This document shows, in pieces, positions 1 to 7,113 of a stretch of DNA of 16,185 nucleotides. The position numbers and the translations under genes are program-made. Position 1 is the first letter of the stretch. The number at the start of each line of letters is the position of its first letter. The notes under the pieces are model-generated. The model was not told where the DNA came from. It searched no databases and saw only the letters and a list, made by a program, of their open reading frames with translations. The stretch comes from an uncultured Lachnospiraceae bacterium (GTDB lineage Bacteria > Bacillota > Clostridia > Lachnospirales > Lachnospiraceae): assembly GCA_910588885.1 (NCBI GenBank), contig CAJUSQ010000072.1, positions 1 to 16,185 of the forward strand. Direction: 5' to 3'.

Positions 1-50
1 GTGACCTCAACACTACCAATGTTGCGCACTACCGACTGTGCTATAGCAGC
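1..50 (-). tRNA. tRNA-Thr (anticodon GGT), partial
   Basis: Read on the minus strand, the first 50 nucleotides of a tRNA are visible and the 3' part lies beyond the window. The 5' acceptor strand GCTGCTA is at 50-44. It is followed by TA, a 4-bp D stem (GCAC/GTGC) with an AGTCGGTA loop, one linking G, and an anticodon stem CAACA/TGTTG around the loop TTGGTAG. This places GGT at positions 34-36, which reads threonine ACC/ACU codons. The variable region AGGTC and the first two bases of the T stem follow. The acceptor 3' strand and any CCA cannot be seen. Confidence 0.88.
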
Positions 51-95
51 CTGTGCCGAAGGGCCTGCTTCATTCTGCGTACCGCCGACTCATAA

Positions 96-124
96 ACTAT
101 ACTATATATTTTACTGCTTGTCAA
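96..124 (-). promoter_or_regulatory. Promoter of the tRNA-Thr gene
   Basis: On the minus strand there is a perfect -35 TTGACA (plus-strand TGTCAA at 119-124), a 17-bp spacer, and a -10 TATAGT (plus-strand ACTATA at 96-101). Transcription should start near 89, giving about 38 nt of 5' leader before the tRNA. The near-consensus match and ideal spacing fit a stable-RNA promoter. Confidence 0.8.
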
Positions 125-238
125 TACAATTTTCGAAATTATTTTACAAACATAAATTTGGGGGATTATTTCGGTAAAGTCATGGTAAAGGGGTTCTTTT
201 AGCAGGTAAAATGTCTTTAAAAAGAATGGGAGGATGGG

Positions 239-1003
239 ATGAAGAAGACATTAAAGACTGTAACAAAAGCAGCCGGGAATATTGTGGAGAAGCCCAGCCA
301 GGAGATCGGGCAGGGATTTACGGATATCTTTTATATGATCTTTCACCGGATCCACCGGAACGCGAACAGCAAGCGGCTGCTGGATGATGCCTATCATAGA
401 TATCTGCAGGAGCTGCTGACCCATATTGAACGGATTCCTGATGCGCATTTGAAAGATCCGGATTTGCAGAAGGTGGCCAATGCCCTGGTGGATTCCAAGT
501 TTTGTGTGGAGAAGGAAGAGATCCGGAAGATGTTTGTAAATCTGATTTCAGCGGCAATGGATGACCAGCTGGAGGAGCTGGTGCATCCCTCCTTCAGCAC
601 GATTTTAAAGCAGATGGATACGCTGGACGCAAGGAACCTGAAGCTTTTCAGCGGCAGGCAGAATTACCCCATTGTCCACTATCAGATTTCCTACCGCAAT
701 CACAGTGAAACTATGGTAAAAAACGTATTTTTGGAAAATCCGGACTGTCAGGATATTTTTCAGCAGTCCAGGTCGGTTTCCTGCCTGGAAAACCTGGGGC
801 TGGTAAAGGTCTATGAAGATACGTATTTCTTCGAGAAAAATGAAGATAATTATAAAAAATACTATGAAACGGAATTTTTCCGGACAGAATGCCGAAAACG
901 GGAAGACGGGCAGGGGGAAGGAAGCTGCGTGGTCTATGAAACGTATGTGGAAATTACGCCGGTTGGGGCGGATCTGTTAAGAGCCTGCCTGGAACGGGAA
1001 TAA
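239..1003 (+). CDS. Abi-alpha / DUF4393-like protein
   Basis: This 254-residue protein is soluble, with no signal peptide or membrane segment. Residues from about 70 to 135 carry the pattern I associate with DUF4393 (Abi-alpha, named for abortive phage infection): a helix ending in an EEIRKMFVNLI-type stretch, an AAMD turn, then VHPSFSTILKQMDTLDARNLKL. The C-terminal half is less conserved and ends with a short 'ITPVGADLLRACL' segment, typical of the end of such proteins. The start is supported by GGGAGG at 228-233, five bases before the ATG. The gene is divergent from tRNA-Thr and convergent with the PucR-type gene, 22 bp away. No toxin, antitoxin or other defence partner is visible. Function in phage defence is inferred from the family name only; many members are uncharacterised. 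Confidence 0.7.
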   Translation: MKKTLKTVTKAAGNIVEKPSQEIGQGFTDIFYMIFHRIHRNANSKRLLDDAYHRYLQELLTHIERIPDAHLKDPDLQKVANALVDSKFCVEKEEIRKMFVNLISAAMDDQLEELVHPSFSTILKQMDTLDARNLKLFSGRQNYPIVHYQISYRNHSETMVKNVFLENPDCQDIFQQSRSVSCLENLGLVKVYEDTYFFEKNEDNYKKYYETEFFRTECRKREDGQGEGSCVVYETYVEITPVGADLLRACLERE

Positions 1004-1025
1004 CGTTTGTTTCCCGGACGCAGGT

Positions 1026-2573
1026 TTAGGAACGGGCTTCCTTGCTCATTTCATAAGACAGGATCAGATACAACCGTTCCCGGTAGTCCGCGAAATCGTC
1101 CCCCAGAAGGGAGTCAATTTTCTTGAAACGATATACCAGGGAGGAACGGTGCATATCCATGGCCTCCGCCGCAGCTGCCAGGTTGCGTTCATGCACCAGA
1201 TACATATACAGGGTATAGGCCAGCTGGGAATGGTGTTTTTTGTCATAATCCAGCAAAAACTTCATCTTGGGATGGCAGAAGGTTTCCGGAGACTCGGTTA
1301 AGGTGAAAATATTTGTCACATGCTCTAAGTAGTAGTGACTGTAACAGAACAAATCCGGGGCGTCCTCCTGGCAGGCTCCCAGCTCAATGGCCCGGAGGGC
1401 CTGGTTGTAATACTCTTCTAATTTCAGAATATTTTGAAAACAATTGCTAAGCCCCGCGTAAAGCCCCTGCTCCCTGCAGAGGCTTTTTCCGGTGTCCCGA
1501 TATTCCTCCGGAAGCAGCTGGTTTTTCAAGGTGCTTAAAATAGCGATAATCTGCCCGTTGTAAATCAAGGTTTTGCAGTATGGGAAGCGGCTTTCGATGA
1601 GGTTCCGGATCATGGCAGGGTTGACGGTGGAAGGGCTGCGGGCGATTTCCACCACCAGACAGTACATGTTTCCGGTAAATTCCCGTTCTACATACTGCAT
1701 GTGGGACAGATTTTCCCGGTTGGCGGCAATTTTCTTATCCAGAAGATCTTTTAAGAAAAATTCATAGTTAAATCCTCTGGAGGTGCGGATGAAGGAATCT
1801 TTTTTCATCTGCTGGTCTACATATTTCTTTAAAATCAACAAAAATTCCAAATCAATCGGTTCAAAGGGCTTATTGACCGCAGAGATCACAATGTGGCCCA
1901 TATCCTTGGCCGTATCAATGGCACAGTACATTTGTTCGTATCCAAGGGCTTCGTTATAGGCCCGGATCGGGATCTCGCTTTTCCGGACCTTGTTGTGGAT
2001 ATTGTTCTGGCGGCTGACCATTTTAAAATCCTGTTCCGTAAAACGCTTCTGCACAATCACCTGGTCCTGAATGCCCAGCTTTGCAATGGCGTCCCAGGTA
2101 GCCGCAATCAGGTTGTAGTTGGTATCGAATACGAAAACCGGATTTTGGAACACCCCGTAGGCATGGTCGATGGCCGCCTGCAAGCCGTTGTCAAAGGTTA
2201 AAAATTCCAGAAGGGTTTGGCCGAACATCCCGACTCCGCACTGGATATTAAAATAATGCTGCAGCTGGCTGTAGATTTCTTCCGGATTGCGGCTTTCTAC
2301 CAAAAGCAGGCTGACCGAGGCCGGGAATTGCTCTGCCGCCCTGGTTAAGTTTGTGTTTTTTTTCACAATGCAGAGCAGGTGCATGTCCGGGGCATAAGAA
2401 ATCTGCGGGGGAAGGGTTTCGTATTCACAGACATAGAGCAGGTGCCCCGTGTAGGGAAGGGGTGCGCTAAGGAGCTTGTTCCAGCCGGTCAGACAGTGGG
2501 TACTGTCGGAATTCCGAAGCAGGTTTGGCTGTGCCTGGAAGAGATGCTGAATATTTTTTAATCCGATGTACAT
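1026..2573 (-). CDS. PucR/CdaR-family transcriptional regulator
   Basis: This 515-residue protein has the build of PucR/CdaR-type regulators: an N-terminal ligand-sensing half, a middle region (about 145-250) resembling a PAS/GAF-type sensor (PVFVFDTNYNLIAATWDAI), and a C-terminal helix-turn-helix near residues 450-510. In the HTH, the stretch LAAAAEAMDMHRSSLVYRFK followed by KIDSLLG matches the HTH_30/PucR pattern, in which the segment MHRSSLVYR is the recognition helix. The start is set by AGGAGG, five bases before the ATG on the minus strand. The gene is divergent from the phosphate acyltransferase gene and shares a 217-bp region with palindromes, so it probably controls the adjacent operon and perhaps itself. 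Whether it activates or represses is not shown, but the weak -35 of the operon promoter suggests activation. The ligand is unknown. Confidence 0.85.
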   Translation of the reverse strand: MYIGLKNIQHLFQAQPNLLRNSDSTHCLTGWNKLLSAPLPYTGHLLYVCEYETLPPQISYAPDMHLLCIVKKNTNLTRAAEQFPASVSLLLVESRNPEEIYSQLQHYFNIQCGVGMFGQTLLEFLTFDNGLQAAIDHAYGVFQNPVFVFDTNYNLIAATWDAIAKLGIQDQVIVQKRFTEQDFKMVSRQNNIHNKVRKSEIPIRAYNEALGYEQMYCAIDTAKDMGHIVISAVNKPFEPIDLEFLLILKKYVDQQMKKDSFIRTSRGFNYEFFLKDLLDKKIAANRENLSHMQYVEREFTGNMYCLVVEIARSPSTVNPAMIRNLIESRFPYCKTLIYNGQIIAILSTLKNQLLPEEYRDTGKSLCREQGLYAGLSNCFQNILKLEEYYNQALRAIELGACQEDAPDLFCYSHYYLEHVTNIFTLTESPETFCHPKMKFLLDYDKKHHSQLAYTLYMYLVHERNLAAAAEAMDMHRSSLVYRFKKIDSLLGDDFADYRERLYLILSYEMSKEARS

Positions 2574-2629
2574 AAGGGCCTCCTGATCTAAGTTGCAGCC
2601 GTTGTTTGACGGCGGTACTTTTGGGAGCT

Positions 2630-2658
2630 ATTATACGCTTCCCCGGGAAATTCGGCAA
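2630..2658 (-). promoter_or_regulatory. Promoter of the PucR-type gene
   Basis: On the minus strand a -35 TTGCCG (plus-strand 2653-2658; four of six consensus bases) is separated by exactly 17 bp from a perfect -10 TATAAT (plus-strand ATTATA at 2630-2635). Transcription would begin near 2623, leaving a leader of about 50 nt. That leader contains a small hairpin at 2598-2613 (GCCGT/ACGGC arms). Confidence 0.65.
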
Positions 2659-2660
2659 GA

Positions 2661-2692
2661 GAAAATTTTCGCTATTCGTGTAGAAATTTCGC
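2661..2692. promoter_or_regulatory. Paired palindromic sites, candidate operators
   Basis: GAAAATTTTCGC at 2661-2672 and GAAATTTCGC at 2683-2692 are imperfect direct repeats. The core of each is a perfect palindrome (GAAAATTTTC and GAAATTTC). The two centres are 21 bp apart, about two helical turns, so a regulator could bind both on the same face. The first lies just upstream of the PucR-gene -35. A degenerate third copy, GAAATTCGG, is at 2647-2655. Which protein binds is inferred from position only. Confidence 0.45.
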
Positions 2693-2709
2693 CCTTTTTT
2701 TATATGGAA

Positions 2710-2745
2710 ACAGAGAAACTATTTTCTGTAGATAAATTTTATAAT
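2710..2745 (+). promoter_or_regulatory. Operon promoter with inverted repeat over the -35 position
   Basis: A perfect -10 TATAAT lies at 2740-2745, 45 bp before the phosphate acyltransferase start. No -35 resembling TTGACA is found 16-18 bp upstream. That position is instead occupied by the imperfect inverted repeat ACAGAGAAACTATTTTCTGT (2710-2729; outer ACAGA/TCTGT arms perfect). A good -10 with a missing -35 is typical of promoters that need an activator; the repeat could be its site or a repressor's. Confidence 0.5.
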
Positions 2746-2790
2746 AAAAGCAGGAAAATTAACCGTTGAGCGCGTAAAAAGGAGAGAAAT

Positions 2791-3789
2791 ATGGGATTTA
2801 TTGAGGAGATCTACGAAAGGGCAAGGGCCAATAAAAAGAGAGTGGCAGTACCGGAATGTACCAACCCCGGCATGATGCGTTCCTGTGTACGGGCGGCAGC
2901 AGACGGCCTGGCAGAGATTATTTTTGTAGGGGACGGGGATACCTGCAAAAGGGTGGCAAAAGAGAATCACATTGATTTATCCCTTGTAACAATTGCAGAC
3001 AGCAAGGATGGGGAATATGTAGCCGGGCTGGTGGAGCGGTACGGGGAGCTTTCCAAACGGGGCTTCAGTAAAAAGTCCATTGAAAAGCGGATTGTTTCCC
3101 CCCTGTATATGGCTTTGGTCATGGAGGCCGTAGGGGACGCGGACTGTACCTTCGGCGGGCTGGATACAACTACCATGGAGTTTGTCATGGCGGCTCAGGG
3201 AACCCTGGGGCTTGCGCCGGGGGTAACGGCTCCCTCCGGAATCCTGCTTATGGAGATTGAGGGCTATAAAGGCGTCCAGGGCAATGTGTTCGGTATGGCA
3301 GACGGGGCCGTGAACACGGAGCCTTCCGCCGATGTGTTGGCAAGTATTGCGGTTTCCTGCTGCGATACCTTCCATGCATTGACCGGAAAGGAAGCATTCT
3401 GCGGGTTTTTGTCTTATTCCACCGACGGAAGCGGCAACAGCCCTTCGGTTTTCCGGGTGCGGGAGGCATTGGAAAAGGCAAAGGCGCTGCGGCCGGATTT
3501 ACAGATTGACGGGGAGTTCCAGGCGGATGCAGCCATTGTGGAGCGGGTGGCGAAAAAGAAGGTGAAACGGGAAAGCGCCGTAGCGGGAAAGGCCAATGTG
3601 CTGGTATTTCCCGATGCCGCAGCCTGTAACATTGCCACCAAGCTGATTCAGCAGTTTGCGCCGGGAAAAAGCTACGGCCCCGTCTATCAGGGCTTTGGAC
3701 AGCCGGTATTGGATTGCTCCCGGGGGGATACCGAAGAACGGATTTATGACAATGTGGCCTTTTGCAGCGTAATGGCGGTGGAAGCATAA
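2791..3789 (+). CDS. Phosphate acyltransferase (Pta/Ptb family)
   Basis: The protein (332 residues) belongs to the phosphate acetyl/butyryltransferase family, which exchanges CoA for phosphate (acyl-CoA + Pi to acyl-phosphate + CoA) in the cytoplasm. Family signatures are clear: FLSYSTDGSGNSPSVFRVREA at about residues 206-226, the DGEFQADAAI segment near 249, KANVLVFPDAAACNIATKL near 268, and GPVYQGFGQPVLDCSRG before the C-terminus. The length and motifs fit the single-domain Pta type (about 330 residues) better than the shorter butyryltransferases (about 300), so acetyl-CoA or another short acyl-CoA is plausible. The start follows GGAGAG at 2781-2786. It is the first gene of the run and is followed directly by a butyrate kinase, so the two should form an ATP-yielding pair. 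Exact acyl specificity cannot be read from the sequence. Confidence 0.87.
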   Translation: MGFIEEIYERARANKKRVAVPECTNPGMMRSCVRAAADGLAEIIFVGDGDTCKRVAKENHIDLSLVTIADSKDGEYVAGLVERYGELSKRGFSKKSIEKRIVSPLYMALVMEAVGDADCTFGGLDTTTMEFVMAAQGTLGLAPGVTAPSGILLMEIEGYKGVQGNVFGMADGAVNTEPSADVLASIAVSCCDTFHALTGKEAFCGFLSYSTDGSGNSPSVFRVREALEKAKALRPDLQIDGEFQADAAIVERVAKKKVKRESAVAGKANVLVFPDAAACNIATKLIQQFAPGKSYGPVYQGFGQPVLDCSRGDTEERIYDNVAFCSVMAVEA

Positions 3790-3790
3790 T

Positions 3791-3884
3791 AGCGGCAGAA
3801 GAATGGCGGAGCCAATGCAAGAGCGGCAGGAACAAAAATGGCGAAGGTAACGAATAGCGGCAGGGACAGGAGGAAAAAATGGCG
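3791..3884 (+). repeat. Three imperfect copies of the kinase start region
   Basis: The spacer between the two energy genes is built from three related copies that begin AGCGGCAG (3791, 3822, 3856) and end ATGGCG (3803, 3838, 3879). The last ATGGCG is the real start of the kinase, and only the last copy has the strong ribosome site AGGAGG (3868-3873). The copies start 31 and 34 bp apart. They look like degenerate tandem duplications of a translation-initiation region. Confidence 0.6.
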
Positions 3885-4982
3885 GAATATACGGTTTTGA
3901 CAGTGAATCCCGGATCTACCGGAACGAAAATCGGTCTGGTAAAAGGGGAACAAATTATTTTGGATTTAAATGTGGATACCCGGCCGGGGGAATTTGAAGG
4001 CTGCGGTTCGTTCTGGGAGCAGGCGCCGATCCGTAAGGCGAAGATCTTAGAGATGCTGAAGGAGCATGGTACGAACCTGGAGGAAATCGACGCGGTGTCC
4101 GGACGGGGCGTCGGTGTCTGTTCCTGTGAAGGAGGCACCTATGAAATTGACGAACTGGCGTTCGAACACGCGAAGGAGGATGTGGCTCAAATCCATCATG
4201 CGGCTACCCTTGGCATTATGCTGGCCAAGATGATTGGGGACGAACTGGGGAAGCCTTCCTATTTCGTAAATCCCATGAGCACCGACGAATTGTGCGATGA
4301 GGCCAGGATGACGGGGATTAAGGGGTTATACCGCCCCTCCCATGCCCATCCCCTGAATATGAAACAGGTAGCCATTCATCACAGTGCTTTGCAGGGAAAG
4401 AAATATGAAGACTGTAATTATGTCATTATGCACATGGGCGGTGGTACCAGCATCGGGGCGCACCGGAAAGGAAAGGCCATAGACCAGACCCGGATCGGAG
4501 ACGGCCAGGGCCCTATTTCCCCCAACCGGGCCGGAGATCTGTGTATTGACGATGTAATGACCCTGATGAAGGAACGGAATCTGACGATTGAGGAGATCAA
4601 TGAATTTGCAGCCAAAAAAGGGGGCCTGATGGATCTTTGCGGAACCGATGATCTGCGGAAAATCAAAAACGAATTGATTCCCGCCGGAGATAAAATGGCA
4701 AAGCTGGCCTATCATGCCATGGAATATACGATGGTGAAATGGGCGGCCATGATGGCAGGGGCTTTGAAAGGGGAAGTGGATGCCATTTTAATGACCGGAG
4801 GGCTTGCCCATGACAAAGAGCTGGTTTCCATGTTAAAAAGGGATCTGGAATGGATCGCCCCGGTTTACGTCTATCCCGGCAGTTTTGAAACGGAAGCCCT
4901 TTCCTTTGGCGTACTCCGGGTACTGAAGGGGGAGGAAGCAGCAAAAAAATATACCGGAGAGCCGGTATGGAACGGTTTTTAA
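3879..4982 (+). CDS. buk: Butyrate kinase / short-chain acyl kinase
   Basis: This 367-residue protein belongs to the acetate/butyrate kinase branch of the ASKHA fold and transfers phosphate from an acyl-phosphate to ADP, giving a free acid and ATP. Visible motifs are the N-terminal phosphate-binding VNPGSTGTKIG (residues 9-19), HMGGGTSIGAH (185-195), and the adenosine-site MTGGLAHDKEL near 305. The length is slightly above the usual 355-360 of butyrate kinases and below the roughly 400 of acetate kinases. The start is fixed by AGGAGG five bases before the ATG. It lies 89 bp after the acyltransferase gene and 13 bp before the ferredoxin gene, whose ribosome site overlaps the kinase stop codon, so translation is probably linked. 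Substrate range (butyrate, isobutyrate, branched or aryl-propionate-like acids) is open. Confidence 0.88.
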   Translation: MAEYTVLTVNPGSTGTKIGLVKGEQIILDLNVDTRPGEFEGCGSFWEQAPIRKAKILEMLKEHGTNLEEIDAVSGRGVGVCSCEGGTYEIDELAFEHAKEDVAQIHHAATLGIMLAKMIGDELGKPSYFVNPMSTDELCDEARMTGIKGLYRPSHAHPLNMKQVAIHHSALQGKKYEDCNYVIMHMGGGTSIGAHRKGKAIDQTRIGDGQGPISPNRAGDLCIDDVMTLMKERNLTIEEINEFAAKKGGLMDLCGTDDLRKIKNELIPAGDKMAKLAYHAMEYTMVKWAAMMAGALKGEVDAILMTGGLAHDKELVSMLKRDLEWIAPVYVYPGSFETEALSFGVLRVLKGEEAAKKYTGEPVWNGF

Positions 4983-4995
4983 AGGAGGTTTTGTT

Positions 4996-5331
4996 ATGGT
5001 TGTAACAAACAAGGGACAACAGCAGAGTGTAACATTTACCGTGGATACCGACCGCTGCTGCGGGTGTAAAAGATGTATCCGCCGCTGTATGGAAAACGTA
5101 TGGCAATGGGATCAGGAAAAAGGCCATGCTTATCCGAAATACCCGGATGAGTGCGTATTGTGCCTGCAATGCGAAATGGACTGCCTGAACAATGTAATCG
5201 ACATCACGCCTGTGCAGTTTTTGCAGGTAGATCCCCTGGAATACAGCGCGGGGCTGTTAAACGCAAACCAGGAATACGGTGCAGGACGGCAGGATCTGGG
5301 AAGCGGCATGGAATCAGGCAAGCAGGAATAG
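4996..5331 (+). CDS. Two-[4Fe-4S] ferredoxin subunit, AprB-like
   Basis: A small iron-sulfur protein of 111 residues. Two complete cluster motifs of the form C-x2-C-x2-C-x3-C are seen: C21/C24/C27/C31 and C53/C56/C59/C63. Unlike classical bacterial ferredoxins, the fourth cysteines are followed by Met and Leu, not Pro. About 22 residues, including several aromatics, separate the clusters, and a 45-residue tail without cysteines follows. This layout resembles the beta subunit of adenylylsulfate-reductase-type enzymes, whose tail clamps the flavoprotein. It is directly followed, 13 bp later, by an AprA-like flavoprotein, so the two probably form a complex. A strong AAAGGAGG (4981-4988) sets the start. 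It likely passes electrons between that flavin and the hydrogenase encoded next; APS reduction itself is unlikely, because no sulfate-reduction gene is present. Confidence 0.8.
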   Translation: MVVTNKGQQQSVTFTVDTDRCCGCKRCIRRCMENVWQWDQEKGHAYPKYPDECVLCLQCEMDCLNNVIDITPVQFLQVDPLEYSAGLLNANQEYGAGRQDLGSGMESGKQE

Positions 5332-5344
5332 GGAGGGACGAAGC

Positions 5345-7096
5345 ATGGCAGAAATCAAAGATTACGGGGAACTCTATACATCCGATATTTTAGTAATCGG
5401 GGGCGGTATGGCCGGCCTGGTAACCGCAATCCGGGCCAAGGAAAAGGAACCGGATTTGGATATCCTGGTGGTGGATAAGGGCGTCATCGGATGGAACGGC
5501 CAGGCCACCAAGGCAGGAAACGGCATCCGTTCCACCTCCAAGCATCCGGACGGGGTCCGGAACGCCCTGAATTATCTGGTAAAGGCCCATACGCCGTTTC
5601 TAAATGACCAGGATTTTCTGAAACGGTATCTGGAAGTACATAGGGACAATATTGACTATATGAAGCACTGCGGCGTCATTACCTCTTGTGACGACGAAGG
5701 GAATGCGGCCCCGCTGACCTTTATTCCGGATGCCCTGGATATGGGCGGCGTTTCCATCCATGTCTGCAAACAGCTGCGGGAATTTGCCCTGAAGCTGGGA
5801 ATCCGCCTGTTAAGCCGGGTAAACCTGTTTGAGCTTTTGACGAATCAAAAGGGGAAGGTGATCGGCGCCGTAGGATTTGACATGGAGCATGGGGAATTTA
5901 AGATTTTTCATGCAAAAGCGACGGCCCTTGCTACCCAGGGCTGCCATTTTAAGAAAATCGGCCTGGAATTCATGGGCTACGGCACCGGGGTCGGAGCTGC
6001 TTACCGGGTGGGCGCCGTGATGCGGAACGTGGAATTTTCCACTCAGGTAGACGTGGTGTTTAAAAAGACCAATACCCCCATTTACGGCGGATTTAACATG
6101 ATCTGCAACAAGGACGGCATGAATATTACGGATCATTATATCGGCCATAAGGAATGGGAGGTAACCCCGGCCCTGGTAGAGGGCATGGTGGAAGAGGTCC
6201 GGAAGGGAAACGGCCCCCTCTGGTGCGATCTGGAGCACCCGGACGAGGTACGGGCCATGATCGGCGGCCAGGGCATGGATGAAACCACCCAGCGGATGTT
6301 CCGGGATAAGCTGGCATGGGAAGAACATGTGTTTGAGAAAACTATGCGCACTTCCGGGGAGGTAGGAAACACACCGGAAACCACAATTAAAACCGTCATT
6401 CAGGTGGAACCCATCAAAGTGGATACGGACATCAAGACCAATGTGGAAGGGCTTTGGGCGCCCGGAAAAATCAGCACTCAGGGGAACGCCTATTTTGGCT
6501 GGACCAGGGGGGACGGCCTTGGAAACGCTTCTACCACCGGAATGATGGCCGGGGACAGCATTGCGGGCTATGCGGCGTCCGCGGAGCTTGACGAGATCAA
6601 TTTGGATCAGGTAGCGGCTTTGAAGGAAAAAATCTATGCGCCCTTAAAGCGTGAAACCGGACGGAAGCCCAAAGAGATCTTTGATATGATTGAACGGTAT
6701 ATTTTTGATGTAAATAAATGCATTACTAAGAATGCAGAGGAGATCCAAAAGGTATTTGAGGATATCGCAGAAATGAAGGGGATGATCCCGCAGCTTTCGG
6801 CAGAGGATCCCCACACCCTTTCCAAATGCCTGGAAGCGGCGGATACGGTGCTGTGCCTGGAAATGATTTTCCGGTCCGCGGATATGAGAAAGGAATCCCG
6901 GGGCATTATGTATCCCCACTACCGTACGGATTATCCGGAAACGGATGATAAGAACTGGCTGAAATGGATTAATATCCGGCAGGGGGCAGACGGGGAAATG
7001 GAGCTGTTTACCGAGGAGGTTCCATTGTGGAAATATCCGGTGCGGCCGGAGGGCTATGAGATTCCAAAAGGCCATGCGGAAGAATTTTACGTGTAG
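5345..7096 (+). CDS. FAD-dependent oxidoreductase, AprA/fumarate-reductase family
   Basis: The flavoprotein has 583 residues from the ATG at 5345, chosen over a possible upstream start at 5279 because GGGAGG (5331-5336) sits eight bases before it and the longer form would run into the ferredoxin gene. The N-terminal Rossmann motif ILVIGGGMAGL (G19-G24) and the acidic end of strand two (VVDKG, D44) bind FAD. GWNGQATKAGNG follows at about 48-59, and the second FAD region, WAPGKISTQGNAYFGW with TRGDGLGNASTTG, lies near 370-405. The C-terminal 150 residues are helical, as in AprA/FrdA/SdhA proteins. No signal peptide, Tat motif or FMN domain is present, so it is cytoplasmic. Paired with an AprB-like ferredoxin and a hydrogenase, it may reduce an unsaturated or quinoid substrate with H2-derived electrons, or run in the opposite direction. 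The substrate cannot be assigned. Confidence 0.82.
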   Translation: MAEIKDYGELYTSDILVIGGGMAGLVTAIRAKEKEPDLDILVVDKGVIGWNGQATKAGNGIRSTSKHPDGVRNALNYLVKAHTPFLNDQDFLKRYLEVHRDNIDYMKHCGVITSCDDEGNAAPLTFIPDALDMGGVSIHVCKQLREFALKLGIRLLSRVNLFELLTNQKGKVIGAVGFDMEHGEFKIFHAKATALATQGCHFKKIGLEFMGYGTGVGAAYRVGAVMRNVEFSTQVDVVFKKTNTPIYGGFNMICNKDGMNITDHYIGHKEWEVTPALVEGMVEEVRKGNGPLWCDLEHPDEVRAMIGGQGMDETTQRMFRDKLAWEEHVFEKTMRTSGEVGNTPETTIKTVIQVEPIKVDTDIKTNVEGLWAPGKISTQGNAYFGWTRGDGLGNASTTGMMAGDSIAGYAASAELDEINLDQVAALKEKIYAPLKRETGRKPKEIFDMIERYIFDVNKCITKNAEEIQKVFEDIAEMKGMIPQLSAEDPHTLSKCLEAADTVLCLEMIFRSADMRKESRGIMYPHYRTDYPETDDKNWLKWINIRQGADGEMELFTEEVPLWKYPVRPEGYEIPKGHAEEFYV

Positions 7097-7113
7097 ACGA
7101 GGAGGCGTGAATC

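Noticed and set aside
9..31. Short direct and inverted repeats near the left edge as an attachment site
   Set aside because: They are the stems of the tRNA-Thr; no second copy is seen at the right side.
143..212. Promoter for the Abi-alpha-like gene (TTTACA near 143, TAAAAT near 207)
   Set aside because: No -35/-10 pair with acceptable spacing was found; each element alone is weak.
995..1016. CGGGAA/TTCCCG inverted repeat between convergent genes as a terminator
   Set aside because: The stem has only six pairs, the loop is ten bases and there is no T tract on either strand.
3248..4138. Long minus-strand frame (296 residues) over the acyltransferase and kinase genes
   Set aside because: It overlaps two clear genes on the other strand, and its Pro/Arg/Ser-rich composition is that of a shadow frame.
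5279..5344. Longer N-terminus for the flavoprotein
   Set aside because: It would overlap the ferredoxin gene and lacks a ribosome site, while the ATG at 5345 has GGGAGG at good spacing and the Rossmann motif follows normally.
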